64,000 nucleotides of DNA, from contig JASAMV010000274.1 of NCBI GenBank assembly GCA_030248065.1, positions 1 to 64,000 of the forward strand. Reading direction: 5' to 3'. Origin of the DNA: Rhynchonema sp. JSB1_4 (Eukaryota > Nematoda > Chromadorea > Monhysterida > Xyalidae). Shown here piece after piece: positions 1 through 12,900 of this stretch. The notes beneath the pieces were generated by a model. The model did no database searches. It saw only the letters and a list, made by a program, of their open reading frames with translations, and was not told where the DNA came from. The position numbers and the translations under genes were made by a program. Within the stretch, counting starts at the first letter, position 1, and the number at the start of each line of letters is the position of its first letter.

Positions 1-3000
1 TGAGAATTTGTTTAGCAAATGAAATCTGTTATATGTGCGTATGTTGGGGACAGACTAAACTTGTCAAGTTTCTCCAAAAGGAGCGAAAAAATATTTTCCC
101 CGGATATCAAGTCCATGAGCAGCTGATGTTCCTTGGAAAACTTTGGAGGCAAACCCAACCAACATTTTTCGGAGGTCTCTATTCGACATTTTCGGGAAAG
201 TCACATCGGTGTGGAACAATGCAGCACATTGCACAGAGAGAGAAACGGAAAATATGTCCATATAGGACCCAGTTATAGTTGAAGTAAACTGCGTGATCAC
301 GTTCCGTTGCTCATATTGCGCCCCTGTGCAAAGGAGCCAGCCGGAGTTTTCCACTTGACCCGTAGAGCGCGGTGGGAACTACTGGGTATCGTATCCAATC
401 AATCACCTCAGGAAATTTTTTTAAAAACCTTCGGGTACTCGTGGGGCTCGCGCAGGGCGGTGGTTTAGGTTTTGGATTGTTCTTAGGCTTAGGCTTCGGC
501 CTATGGCTGGTTTAAGTGTAAGCAGCCGCCAAAGGCTAATTATGGGCCTGAGCTTGCGCCTAACCAACGCCTGGTGCAGTCCCACTAGTGCCCGGCTTCA
601 CCTACATAGATTCAATTTCCTGCCTCAGGGGCTCCAAATACAAAATTCCGGTCACCAGGCCGCAGGCCAGTGTTTTGGCGATCACACCTGAAGTATCTTT
701 CTTCATCTAGTGGCCATTTCTGTCCTTGTGTCCAAACCTGTTTTACTGCTGTGGCACAGTGCTGGTCAGCGTGCTCCTATCTTACATCTGATGATCCCTG
801 ATGTTTCAAACGTTCAGTGCTGATGATGTTGGCGCCACTGAATCGGACATTTTTCAGTTGATAGAACGAGCGCTTTCTGATTTGTTGGTCCTCCGTTACA
901 TGCAGTAGTTCAACACCGTGCTTATGGCTGGCGCGCCTTGAGTTTTTCTAAATCCAGAACACGAACATTATTTGTACGCAAAAATGCAAAATGCTTGCGG
1001 ATGTGTGAATTCCGGATTTAACCCATGCCCGCCCTTAGGCACTTTCATGCTAGCTATGTCATATATGCATTTCTTTTCCTTAATAATTGCTTAATTTACG
1101 GCAAATTTTGCTTTTTCGCTTCAGCAACACCGACTTGTGCGTGTTTTTCGACGGATGTCGTCCCCAACCGCTACGTCGACAATTTCGTCTGCGTGATTCC
1201 CACCAATTCATTCTGATTTGGAAGGTTCTATCACGAGCCTTTCTTTACTAGACTTTACTATGTAGCGTGATTGCAGTTCAATTAGTATCCAGAATTCTGA
1301 CTCAAGATACCTTCTTTCGTGTTTTATGCTTCATGTTCAACTGCATTTTATTTCGTGGTGATGAACGGCACACATGGCTCACATATGTATTTTAAATTTG
1401 TGGATTTTTCTCATTTCGTTATTTTGTTGTTAATGACGTACATACTTCATCATAATTTGTGCAAAATATGACTGTGATCAAAATGGCAGATGAATTACAA
1501 TAACGTTACAATAATACAAGTATCATACAAATAAATTGGTCAGCACTATTTGTTTCTGTATGGTGCTTTTGCTGACTAGATCGAACCGACGTGGGGCCGC
1601 TGTTGTTGCGCTGCTAGAACGGAAATCATAAACAGTTTGATGACTGGGTTGCCTTGAGGGCTGCATTGAAGCAAAAATGCCAATGTTATTGGTCAGACGG
1701 TGAGGTGCTCTGAGGGCACGCCTTTGCGCAAGACCAGTGACACGTTGCTGTTTCGGCCCGTAACGCCTGACAGCTTAGGTGATCCGGGCCAGTCGTCAGA
1801 GACGAAATCACCGGGTGAACACCCCAAAATGCCACATGCTCCAAGAGACTAAACAATTGTGTTTCGGGACAATTCCTTTCTTATTTGTGGTCATATACGA
1901 GTGTCAATCGAAAAGTTATGTTCTGCGGCCAGTTTTTGTTTCATTGTTCTTGTTTTTGTTTCTTCATTTGGTCTCCGGATCATACACACGAAAACCTATC
2001 AGCCTGCAACCATCTTAGTTCCACCACAACATCGCACACGAGTTCACCGCATTCTACTTGACCGAACAGGTGGCATTGTGGTGGTAACAAAGACTTGCGA
2101 ATAGTCTGAAATCGTGATGTATTTTGTATTTATTTATTATAAGTTATACATGCCCATCTACCGGGCGTATACTGTATAGATGCATGCGTTAGTCACTCTC
2201 GACGGTTTTACCAGTCTTGGACCAAACTCACTTTATGACACTTCAACTAATGCACATTAGTTAAACAAAGCATGAAATCACACACACACACAGACATACA
2301 TGGGCATGATGTGTTGAAGTCCTCATTTGATCACATTAGTGTACTGTGCTGTTCACACCTTTCAAATGTGTCACCACACCATCCATCACATGGTAAATTT
2401 TACGAATTTCATTCGCACCAACAGAATCTAGCAAATTTCTGCGGCAGGATCTCAACATTAGTATGATAAACACACGCGTAACAGACTAGTGCGCGTCAGT
2501 GAAATATGCAAAAATTCCAAATTATTGTATAAAATGAGTAAAAGCAGGGAGTAAAAGTGAGAATGCAGATTCGAGATTACGCGCCCCGTGTATGTATACA
2601 ATCGGTGACTGGTTGCGCGCGTCTCGGTTTCTGATTTTAATGCCAAAACCAGCAGACAACTAATACAGTCACCTGCTTCGCGTGACACGTGCCGTTGTCA
2701 TGCTTTTTCTGGTTTTCTTGTCATGATTTCAAGGCTATCATCGAGCATTGAGTCACTCACTTGTCGATATGTTTCACCGTAATTTCAGAATTGTAGCCGA
2801 TTGGCATGGTAGGCAATCATGAAAAACTACTATCTGTATGGTGCAGGTACTACGCGCCGTATTTCCTTCTGTTTTCCGGCCATGCCTTGAGAGGGCTACT
2901 TGGAGGGGGCTTCAAAGTACGGCACGGCGTGCATTGTTTGCACGAAACTGACCACTTTACATACATACAGCAATGTCAGCCAATCATCAAATGGTTGACA

Positions 3001-4512
3001 CCAGATCGGTCACACGGCAAAAGTAAATGCAGCCTCTAATCTGTCAGTGGCGCACCTGGGAACGGGCAAATTGGGCAATGCCCAGGGTGTCTCAAAAGTG
3101 CCCATGGGCACAATCTTGCCAAAAGTGCCCATGGGCACAATTTAATTCCCTCAAAATGCCCATGGGCAAAGGCAGTGGCGCAACAGCCATATGGGCACCT
3201 TGGTCAGGTGCCCATAGTCAATTTGAGGTGGTGGTCAATTCAAAAAATTTGAGGTGGTCAATTCAAAAAATGGTGCCCATGGGCACCTTTGGCGAGTTTT
3301 CAGGTGGCGATGGGCACTTTTTTTGACATGGAAGTGTGAGAAATGCGGTTTCCAAAGGTACAAAGAGCGAAAAAATCTAAAAATTTTCGCGCTGCGCGCG
3401 TTTCTCCCCGTTTCCGTTTGTGTCAATGTTGCCCATAACTGGTCTAAGTAAGCGTAGACTTGCTACTCCACTGTAATATATAGCAGTAAGTACTACAATC
3501 ATGTTCATTACAACACGCTGATTGGCATTGGTTGCAAAACAGGGGGGCTTCAAAGTTCATCTGCCGACGGTCAAACGCACTTAGAGTCTAGTGAATTGGG
3601 CACAGTGTGTTTGTTGGCGAACTCCAGACCAAATGAGATGTGAAGGACAGTCGGTCATGATTTACAAATAAAAAACACCTGTTAAATACGTCCAAACAGC
3701 CATTTTACCACAAAATTCCACCGAAATCTGAAAATTTTGCGCTTCGCGCGACGTTCAGTAACAGTTCTCTTCTTCATCCAGTCTAAGAGTGTTGGACCAA
3801 GTAAAGGGCACATTCAGGGGGCAGAAGGCCCGTGCTCCCCTTGTACAACTTCGCCCCAGACTGAATGGGCAATGTCTGGGATCCCCTCGCCTGATACAAC
3901 CCCCCTATGTTTGGCATGGTACAGAAGGTATTCCCCCGATTTTTATCCCGGTATAGTAGGTACATATCCCCGATTTTGCCCCAAAAGTGTTACTTTTTGA
4001 CCATGATGACCAAAATTAGAGGTGATTTTTGCCTCACAATACTCAAAATTCGCGCGCCAAAAATTGCGCGAAAAGAATAGAAATTGGTGAAAACGCACGA
4101 GGTAAAATTGACAAATGTCGGGTTTGCAACAAGCACTAGGTAAAAATGCATTTTTCCAAAAGTGCCCATACTGAATCCAAAACCTGTGTGCGCCACTGTA
4201 ATCTGTGTATCGGAAAAAACAGAGGCCGCTGTTTTTTATCCCTTGGACGATATGCTTAGGCCTTCGCTTAGGCATACGCCTGTCCAATTACACCATTCTC
4301 TTTGAGCGACCGCTGTTTTTTGAAAAGCCGCTGTTTTTGCTCCCGCAGCTGTTTTGCCGCCACACAAAATTAACAGGTGTCAAGCAAGTTGTGTTAGCTA
4401 ATAAAAAGCCTGTACCTTTACGCATGTGGCGTCAGTTATTTGTGTGGTGCCTTCAGCACATTCCAAAATCTGCGCACGCTAAATTGCTGCCTCATCCTGA
4501 GTGCATGATCCA
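1..4512. other. Region without recognisable gene
   Basis: I find no exon series with kept reading phase and no recognisable protein here. The open frames are short, overlap on both strands and lack domain signatures. It holds a TTAGGC-like tract near 484-497, a cluster of palindromic CCCATGGGCA units near 3084-3300, a second GGCTTAGG-like stretch near 4251-4285, several CCGCTGTTTTT units near 4227-4345, and one copy of the dispersed TGATGTTTCA motif near 799. Confidence 0.6.
3062..3325. repeat. Cluster of palindromic TGCCCATGGGCA units
   Basis: At least four copies of the 12-bp perfect palindrome TGCCCATGGGCA or a near copy lie at irregular spacing (around 3099, 3127, 3159 and 3272), mixed with partial units such as GGGCACCTT and GTGCCCATA. 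The unit recurs in degenerate form near 4160. It resembles a decayed tandem array rather than coding sequence. Each unit contains an NcoI-type CCATGG core. Confidence 0.6.
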
Positions 4513-7500
4513 ATGCTCAAGTGGCGACGGCAGCTTGATTTCGATGACATGCGACGCCAACAGCAGCAGCAGCATCTCTCAACCGACACCTATGTGTCTG
4601 GCCATGCTGAACCGATCATCATGACCAGTGCCAGCAGCCGAAGGAGGTTGGCTGGCTGATGTTTCACTGTGGGGTGCACACGTGCACAGCTGAGTCTGGG
4701 CGTGAGCGTGGCTCAGATTACGGAGGTCAATTGAAAATGCCCACATTGAAACATCAGTGTCTACTGCATTTCTAGGGTGACACGACCATCTGGTGCAGTC
4801 GCACTGACGATGGCCTGGTGCATGACCAGACTGTGAAGACAGATTGCAACTATGGCGCAGCACAAAAAGTCACGTGAATGAAAGGAAAGACCGATCCTAT
4901 CAGCTTTATCGTTGCAGATCATCGTTTGACTTGGCGTTGCTCGTCATTCTCAGCTGTTTGTGCGTTGTGTTCCTGGTGGCATTCGTTGTCGTGCTCATAC
5001 TCTACATCAGTCACATACAGGGCTACAGACAACAACAGGTTGTTATGGGGTGGACAAAACGCGCATGCACTTGTTGTCCTGATTTGATTAGAGCACCTTG
5101 TTGAATCACGCAGGATCAATTCGTGCACACGTTGCCACCCAGCCAGACACAGTTGATGCAGCCGAGCAGACAGGGTGGCGCAAAAGTAGTACGTCCAGTC
5201 GATCTGCGCGATGATTTGAGAAGAGATCCATCTGCAGGTTATACGGCATTGTGTCATAAACCAGCGATTTGTATAATACTTGCATAGTACTTAGCCAGTC
5301 GGAACCTTGACGTCACCCACTCCGTTTTTCATACTACCGGATTTTCCAGACAACAGTGCGAGTCTTGACGATGCTCAAGGCGAAGAAGCAGCGGTTGGCA
5401 GTTACGCAATGGCCGCCGTGGTCACCGACAATCAACTGTGTTCCGATATTGCCCGGTCGGTGGGATATGTCGACAGTCTTTTGACATTTGCAGAATCTTG
5501 CTGTGGAAGTCCTGATCGAAAACCAAATTAAAGTCAATGTTTGGTTGTAGCATTCAACTGATGCACGGCGGCAATGCCGTGGACGCGGCAATAGCAGCCA
5601 CATTCTGTTTGGGCGCACTGCATCCGCATCAATCGGGTTTGGGTGGCGGACTCATGATGACCATTTACAATCGGTAAGTCGCATGTGCAGGGTGACTCAA
5701 AAGTTACTTACCTACATAGGCTAAACGGCCTAGAGTTCAGAACACAACCTTTTGGATCATTCTGGAGACATTTCTCTGCAGTACCACCGGTCAATGTACG
5801 GGCGTGGACGCACGGGAAACAACGCCGGCCAGACAACCGTTGACTGACGAAAGGCGACGAAACCCAAGTCGTTGGTTTGCTTTGTGGTTTGGTTATGGTT
5901 TATATTAGCACCCGATGGCGAACTGATCAGGCTCCTTCTCACGAGGCATTGGCAGCTCCTGGAATACGACTCAGCGCTGGGCTGATTTGACTATTGGGTT
6001 TCACATTGATCAGGCGTCCATCAACCTATTCTTGTATAATCTCAGCTAGTAGCTGGCCGTGTGTGTCCCAGCATCACACACTTCGTGTGCAGTGGTGTGC
6101 AAATCGAGAATAATGGTTGCGAAATCAGTGGCAACCCCACACTGGACCAAGCCTGAACAACAAGGTGCACAATCTACCTGATGTTTCAGCGTGGCGCACA
6201 ATCGGTGTCCCAGGTGAGCTGCACGGTTTGCGCACAGCCTACGAGCGCTACGGTAGTGGTGAAACACACTGGAGTCAACTGATCCTGCCAACAATCCGAC
6301 TGTTGCTGCAGGGCATGCCTGTGTCGCAGTCATTGGCTCGAGCGTTGAAACATCAAATTGACAATGGCACTGACAATCATCAACTGTTGAAGTGAGATTT
6401 GTCGAGTTTGGATTTGATTGGGTACCGTGCGAGCCGTGTCAACTTTTGGCGATCGTGGCGAAGTTTACAAACAAAACACAAAAATCGATCTCGAACGGCA
6501 CCGGTGATTGCGACAGTAATATCAAAGCCATGCAGCCACAACAAAGCTCAAAAAGTGACATTAAAAATAACAAAATCTGTGCACGCAGTTCGTTCACCGG
6601 CACGAACACCAATGACATCATTTATCGATCGAAACTGGCGCAAATTCTACGCCGCATCGGCGAAGAGGCGGATCCGATTCGGTACTTTTATGACAGCGCT
6701 GAGACAGACAGGATGGTGAGGGAGGTGGAGGATAATGGTGAGTGCGTTACTGGTGGCACTCTTGCGAGGTTGTAGGTGACTGGAAGGTTGTGAAACATCA
6801 AATGGTCACTGAGTGCGCAGAATGCAGGCTCACAAAACGAAGCATATGAACGGACCCGCTGCAAATATGACCGACGGGCGTTCGATTATCAACATTAATT
6901 TTCTGTCCTGATGTTTCAAGGCGGCTTGCTGACTTCGGAGGATTTTCGTGCGTACTACAGCAAGATCAGAGAGTGGGACTCGATGGTGCACGTTGACCTC
7001 GAATCAAAGGGTCTCAGGGCGTGCACACTGCCTGCACCTTCGTTGGGAGCTGGTGCACTGGCACACATCAACGTCATGGCACGTTAGTGTGAACGAATGC
7101 AGTAAGAATGACGTAGAAAATCGGAATATTAGTGCCGTGCGACATGAGCGATACGCTCGTTTAAGCCAGACGTATAATTGGTGAAGAGTCGATGCTGAAG
7201 GCGGGGCACTAATATTAGGTTATTTTTCCACACCCCGCGACCGTGATCGGCATTGTAAATCGACTACTTTACTTCTTCGAATGCGTTCTGAATGTCACTC
7301 TGTTCATGGAATCACCAACAATAAAAAAAATGCCTTCACGTGACTGCAGGCTATATGAACGCCGAGCGACCGAACCTGCACAGTTTCAACGGCAGTTTGG
7401 ATTTGTTGGACACGTATGTGCAGACTGGAGCCCTGATTGAACAAGACGCGCTGATTCACTTGGGTGACATCGACTTTCACAGGGACTCAAAGGCCATCGG

Positions 7501-9481
7501 ACTCAATATCACCACAAAGTGCGTCACGCGATACAATCGCCCTTTGACAGAACCTCTTCTGATACATATAGCATCCTGAGACATGGCATATACAGGCCTC
7601 CTAATAAACAATCCGGCGTATGTCAGTTGAACAAGACACAGTATACCCATTAGCCAGTTTTCAGGACGAATGTACTGCATGTACTTTTTATCCAATTCTC
7701 TGACGAGGACTGAAAAACGCAGATATATTTTACAATCGTGCTATGCTTAGTTTTATCAAAGTGTCATCTCTAGCCACAAACTATATCATAATGTACAGTC
7801 AGACAGTTGGCTGAATCGGCGCACAGGGCCAATTCATTACGAAAACCAACTTTGATCATGTGACTGCATGTGGTGTGTTGCAGCCAATATGCCGACGACG
7901 TACGTTTGCGTGCGGCTGACTTGCGACGTTCACGTGACAGTTCGGTGGTGAGTGCCAGTGCCACAACGACATCGACACCCCGAGTGCACCAGTACCCGCG
8001 CACGGTGGCATCGAACGTGGCGGTGGTCGACAGGGAGGGCAACGCTGTTGTCGTTACTGCTTCACTTGGATCAAGGTTGGTCGGCTGATGTTTCAATTCA
8101 AATGATTGGCTCTGTTGCAGTGCGGTGTGAAGCAATATTATGGGTGAGCGCATTCGCAGCGAAAAAAACTGGAACTGACCAGCTGCGCTGCCACGCCTGG
8201 GCCTGACCGTTGAACACAATGATATGTGGTTCACCCTGGTCGTCAGTTCGAATCCTGCTAACTGCGTTCATAATTTTTTCCCTGCGCTGAAGTTATAAGC
8301 GTTGCAATAAAATATTTTACCCGTGCTGCTCCAATCTGTGATGTTTCGCCCAACACCCCGTAAACCAACTGCAGTTTCGGTTCGACGCGTCGTTCGCCGT
8401 CGCAGGGTCTCATCTGGAACGACGCAATGGAGTCGTTCGCACCCGAATCCAATCGCTTGTCGGATGCCAATCTTGTGCAGGCCTACAAACGACCGATCAC
8501 GTCAATGGCACCCACCATCGTGTACGATACACGCCTGGGACAGGTGGCCTCCTTGATTGATCAGGCACTCACACCACAGTCCTCCGCGCGTTTTGAAACT
8601 GCGTAATAGTCTTGCGTTTGGGCTTTTGCTCACGTTTATTATTGAGCTTACCTATGTAGGCTAATCTTGTCGTCTCTCGCATTCTGATAATAATCCTCAG
8701 CTCTAAACTTTCTATCAAATAATTATGCCTATGCGTATACGTATTTAGCCATAGGCGTATGCTGCCTGCTTTGCCGAACAACCAGAAACCTGGCAATTCA
8801 TAGAGCGCGACCATAGGTATCTCACACATTCAGTTTGAGGGTCGTGCATTCGGCCTAAGATGTCCCCAATTCTGTATGGACAAGTGCACCAAACGTCTCA
8901 GCAGTGCAACCGGGTTCAATGTTTCAGCCGCGTTTGGTGTTGGCCTCAACCGATCACAGCAGCACAGCCTATGTGACCACCCGGACGTTGTACATCGATG
9001 CTAATGTGAAACAAGCAGTGTCCGCACCACGGCTGCTCAGATGGGATGGCACGAACAGATATGAAACGCACTTGCCGAAAGTTTGTCACTCGCAGCTGTT
9101 GTTGAAAAGAGTGCCTTGGTTTAGATGCGCTTGGGTGCGATTAACGCAAGCACAGTGTTGACCTTCCTTATAATGAACCACTCAGTGTAGTGTGTATTTT
9201 TTAACCGACCAATACATCATTAAAGTTCTATAATTACCAGCCCACATAGCGAATATTTTTACAAGCACGTATATGGTGACAGAAGATTGAGGCCACATTC
9301 ACTACAGCCACCCGCAATGTTTCAGTCATTAATCAACGCGCTCACACATCTGGGTCACAGTCTGCAGCCGACCGAGTCACCGCATCGAGTTTGTCACGTG
9401 ATTGAACGGACAGAGAACAAACAGCTCCACGCCGTCGCTGACAATCGACAAATTGGATCGTTGTTCCCTTCTGGATTCTAG
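4513..9481 (+). CDS. Gamma-glutamyltransferase-like membrane protein, probable pseudoenzyme
   Basis: Thirteen exons: 4513-4646, 4843-5038, 5295-5455, 5551-5673, 5782-~5867, 6190-6391, 6589-6737, 6921-7082, 7350-7518, 7884-8075, 8375-8543, 8928-9080, 9326-9481. Phases agree throughout and give about 683 residues, longer than the usual 570-620. A 44-residue Gln-rich cytoplasmic head and one membrane anchor (exon 2) fit the type II topology of GGT. Family landmarks are visible: GGNAVDAAIAA (exon 4), DARETTP with the substrate-binding Arg (exon 5), GVPGELHG (exon 6), NGGLLTSEDFRAYY (exons 7-8), KRPITSMAPTIV (exon 11), and a C-terminus ending in PSGF. The residue aligned with the autoprocessing and nucleophilic Thr is Ala (exon 10, TVASNVAVV), the preceding GG is absent, the glutamate-binding acidic pair in NNEMDDF has become NDAMESF, and the later GG oxyanion motif is gone. 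I infer an inactive GGT relative. The exon 5 donor is uncertain (5867 or 5870). Confidence 0.87.
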
Positions 9482-9936
9482 TTATAAGTTTACCTAATTT
9501 TGGCCAATTCCATCATATTCGACAAGATTTCTTTTCTCATTTTTTTGTGTTATAGCAGCAATAGGGCTATTGAAACCCTGTTCCAAATAGTTCCATATTT
9601 TTCATTGCTTGTAACATATTCAGTTTGGTGTCATTGTTTGTGGCATATGTTTTGTTAAAAAAATTCTTCAATGCATGTCGTCAAAATTGCAAAAAAATGA
9701 AAATATACCGCTTCATGCCCAGCGCAGTGAAGACGGAGGGCATGGCTGGTTTGGCACTTTGTTGTAAATGATTCGTTTTGTTGAATAGTGTGTTAAAACG
9801 AGAACACCGTCACCCGACTTCCAAGACCTAAACGTTCACAACGAACAGCTGTGCGTAATCGATCAATGGCGTCATAGCCGAACGCAACGGGCACCAGGCC
9901 CGTGCAAGGTGTGTAATCGTTTTTGGGCTTACGTTC
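9482..9936. other. Intergenic gap after GGT-like gene
   Basis: The stretch is AT-rich, especially at 9540-9700, and contains no convincing exon. It probably carries the 3' UTR of the GGT-like gene and the promoter of the next plus-strand gene. I could not fix a polyadenylation signal or transcription start. Confidence 0.4.
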
Positions 9937-12900
9937 TTGTCGTTAATCCAGATCGTCCGCTGTGGTCATCAACGCAGCTCGGCCTGTGCAGTCGTCAACT
10001 CTGATCGTCGGCGTATCCAGGCTGTTGTACCTAGATTGCTGCGTATTCTTCCGCTAATGTCACGTATATCGCTACATCGCTCTCATTTAGGGCTGTTTTG
10101 GTCTGCTGTCGTCGGGCTATCAAATGCCGGTGCAGTCGACGACTCAAGTGGTCGCACAATTCCACTCGTCGACTATGACCTAAACGAACACGAGAAATTA
10201 TATGCACTTACAATGTGAGTTGACAACCTAATTGACGACCCGAGCAGACGACAGTACTATAGGAACCAATGTCAACAACCCAAGTACATCACACATTAAA
10301 GTGACTCTACAATTGATCGTTGACCGCGTTTGTTTGCAGTCATTTTTTCAGAAAATGAAGACTAGGTATCAGAAACCCAGATTTAGGAAACAGATTTTCA
10401 AGTCGTTGCTTTGTGATGTTTCACGGAGCCCACACATTTTTACAGGAGGAGAAAAAATGAAAAAAGTTTGAGGCAGGCCTGTGCGAAACATAAAGTAATC
10501 CAATAGAAGATATTTTCAGCGTTTGATACTCAGACGTTTTCTGTTAAACGTGATATAAAGCATTGTGCGAAATGCCATGTGTGATAAATAATAAACGAAA
10601 CACTCCAAAAAATCAAGCCTTTTTAAAGCACCCTTTTACTCTAGCATAATTTTAAGCATCTGTGGTGAATGAAATAAGTTGTCAATTAGAAATAAAAATG
10701 GTTTAATTATCTAGTATTCAGGATGTGCTTTTCGTTTTTCAAAACCCTACACAGCTCACACAATGTTTACCACAACATGCGCAAGGCACCCATTCCCACA
10801 GAGCACAAAGCTGAAACATTATCCCCGGCCGGCTGTGTGTTGTCGTTGTGTGTGCGCTGTGCGTGGTCTGAATGGCTGCCTTGCGCATGTTGTGGTAAAC
10901 ATTGTGTGAGCTGTGTAGGGTTTTGAAAAACGAAAAGCACATCCTGAATACTAGATAATTAGACGATTTTTATTTCTAATTGACAACTTATTTCATTCAC
11001 CACAGATGCTTAAAATTATGCTAGAGTAAAAGGGTGCTTTAAAAATACTTGATTTTTTGGAGTGTTTCGTTTATTATTTATCACACATGGCGTTTCGCAC
11101 AATGCTTTACATCTCGTTTAACAGAAAAACGTCTGAGTATAAAACGCTGAAAATATCTTCTATTGGATTACCTTGTGTTTCGCACAGGCCTGCCTCAAAC
11201 TTTTTTCATTTTTTCTCCTCCTGTAAAATGTGTGGGCTCCGTGAAACATCACAAAGCAACGACTTGAAAATCTATTTCCTAAATCTGGGTTTCTGATACC
11301 TAGTCTTCATTTTCTGAAAAAATGACTGTAAACAAACGCGGTCAACGATCAATTGTAGATTCACTTTAAGCGCGTGCTGGGCTGAGTTTACGACCAAACA
11401 ACGAGCCTGCTTTTGCCTTGTGTTTATCGTTTTGTAAGGCAACAAGGTTTGAAACGTTCCGTAAACCAGTTTGCCTGTTGAAACTTTAGCAGAGCTCTTT
11501 TTTTAGGCCGCTCTCTGACAAAAGCAAAAAGCAAAAAGTTTACCACACACTTTTCGCTTTTTGCTTTTTGCTTTTGTCAGAGAGCAAAAGCAAAAAGTTG
11601 ACTTTTTGCTTTTTGCTTTTTGCTTTCGTCAGAGAGCAAAAGCAAAAAGCAAAAACTTGAAAAAAAGCAAAAAGTCATCATGACTTTTTACACCCAAAAC
11701 CAGGCTGCACAAACCCGAAAATCAAAAATTACACAGGTCTGGAACACGCTAATGTTTGCTGCTTGTGCGCGCTGCACAACTTTTTGCTTTTTGCTTTTTT
11801 GCTCTCTGACAAAAGCAAAAAGCAAAAAGTCAACTTTTTGCTTTTGCTCTCTGACAAAAGCAAAAAGCAAAAAGCAAAAAGTGTGTTGTGAACTTTTTGC
11901 TTTTTGCTTTTTGCTTTTGTCAGAGAGCGGCCTTAACAAATAAACTTCACATAAACATTGCAACAAACATGCTCGCCCGCTTGCCTTTCGTTTTAAATGC
12001 ACTAGGTCATTCATCATGTGCGAGGTTGCTCGTGCAAGGTTGATGGTTGTTGGTTGTGGGACAGAAACCGTCAATTACCATGCAAGTAGTTCATTCCCCC
12101 CGCAACATTTCAGCGTTGCGTTTTGCCTGAATGTAAACAAAATCACTAAAAATGTAACATTATCCAAACTCGTTCAGCTATGTATGTTCTCTCCATGTTA
12201 TATTCATACGTAAAAACACCCATCGATTTTTGCAAGTCGCCACAAGTCATCTATGTATGTATGCCGCGACAGTATACAGCGACAGTTTGTTTTCTTTTCT
12301 GGTGAAATATTTTTGCACATAAAAGTTGCTGTCGTGCCATACTTTCCGTAGGAACCGGTGCGCCAGTAAGTTGATATAAAAATTGACTGTATTATGATTT
12401 TTTCGATAAATTGTCGAAATTATCAACATCAGCTAATGCGGCACTACGTGTAGAATCATTGAGTTTGGATAAATTAAACCACTGTAATGGGCTCAGCAAC
12501 AAACGGCAATGTCCCGCCCGAGCTGCAGTAGTGCCCAAGCCACAAGCGTCACCGGTCCGTCGGGGCTCTGCGCCCTGCCCGTATCATCGCAACAGCATGG
12601 ACAGGTCAGTCGCACGTTACGTATAAGTTCGTTCATACAATGGGTGGAATTTTCGAAACGGTGTAAAGATCAGTTGGGCGTAAAGGTCGGCGTAAAGTTC
12701 GGTCGAAAGCTCGGTCGGCGTAGCTCGGTGTAAACGTGAAACATTGACTGCCATTAACGTGGAATGTTTCAAGTTTACACCGAGGTCTAGCACACTGAGT
12801 TGTCGACCGAGCTTTCCACCGACCTTTACACCCAACTGACCTTTACACCGTTTCGAAAATATCACCGAATGCTTGTTGTACAACATTGTTCGCAAGCCTG

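Noticed and set aside
3084..3300. A CRISPR-like array
   Set aside because: Spacing is irregular, units are short palindromes, and the DNA is eukaryotic.
10723..10942. Identical 67-residue ORFs on both strands beginning MCFSFFKTLHSSHN
   Set aside because: They arise because the two arms of the foldback element are reverse complements; there is no sign of a real protein.
11506..11932. ORFs of 107 and 128 residues rich in KSKKQK
   Set aside because: Translation of the AAAAGCAAAAAGC repeats of a palindromic MITE.
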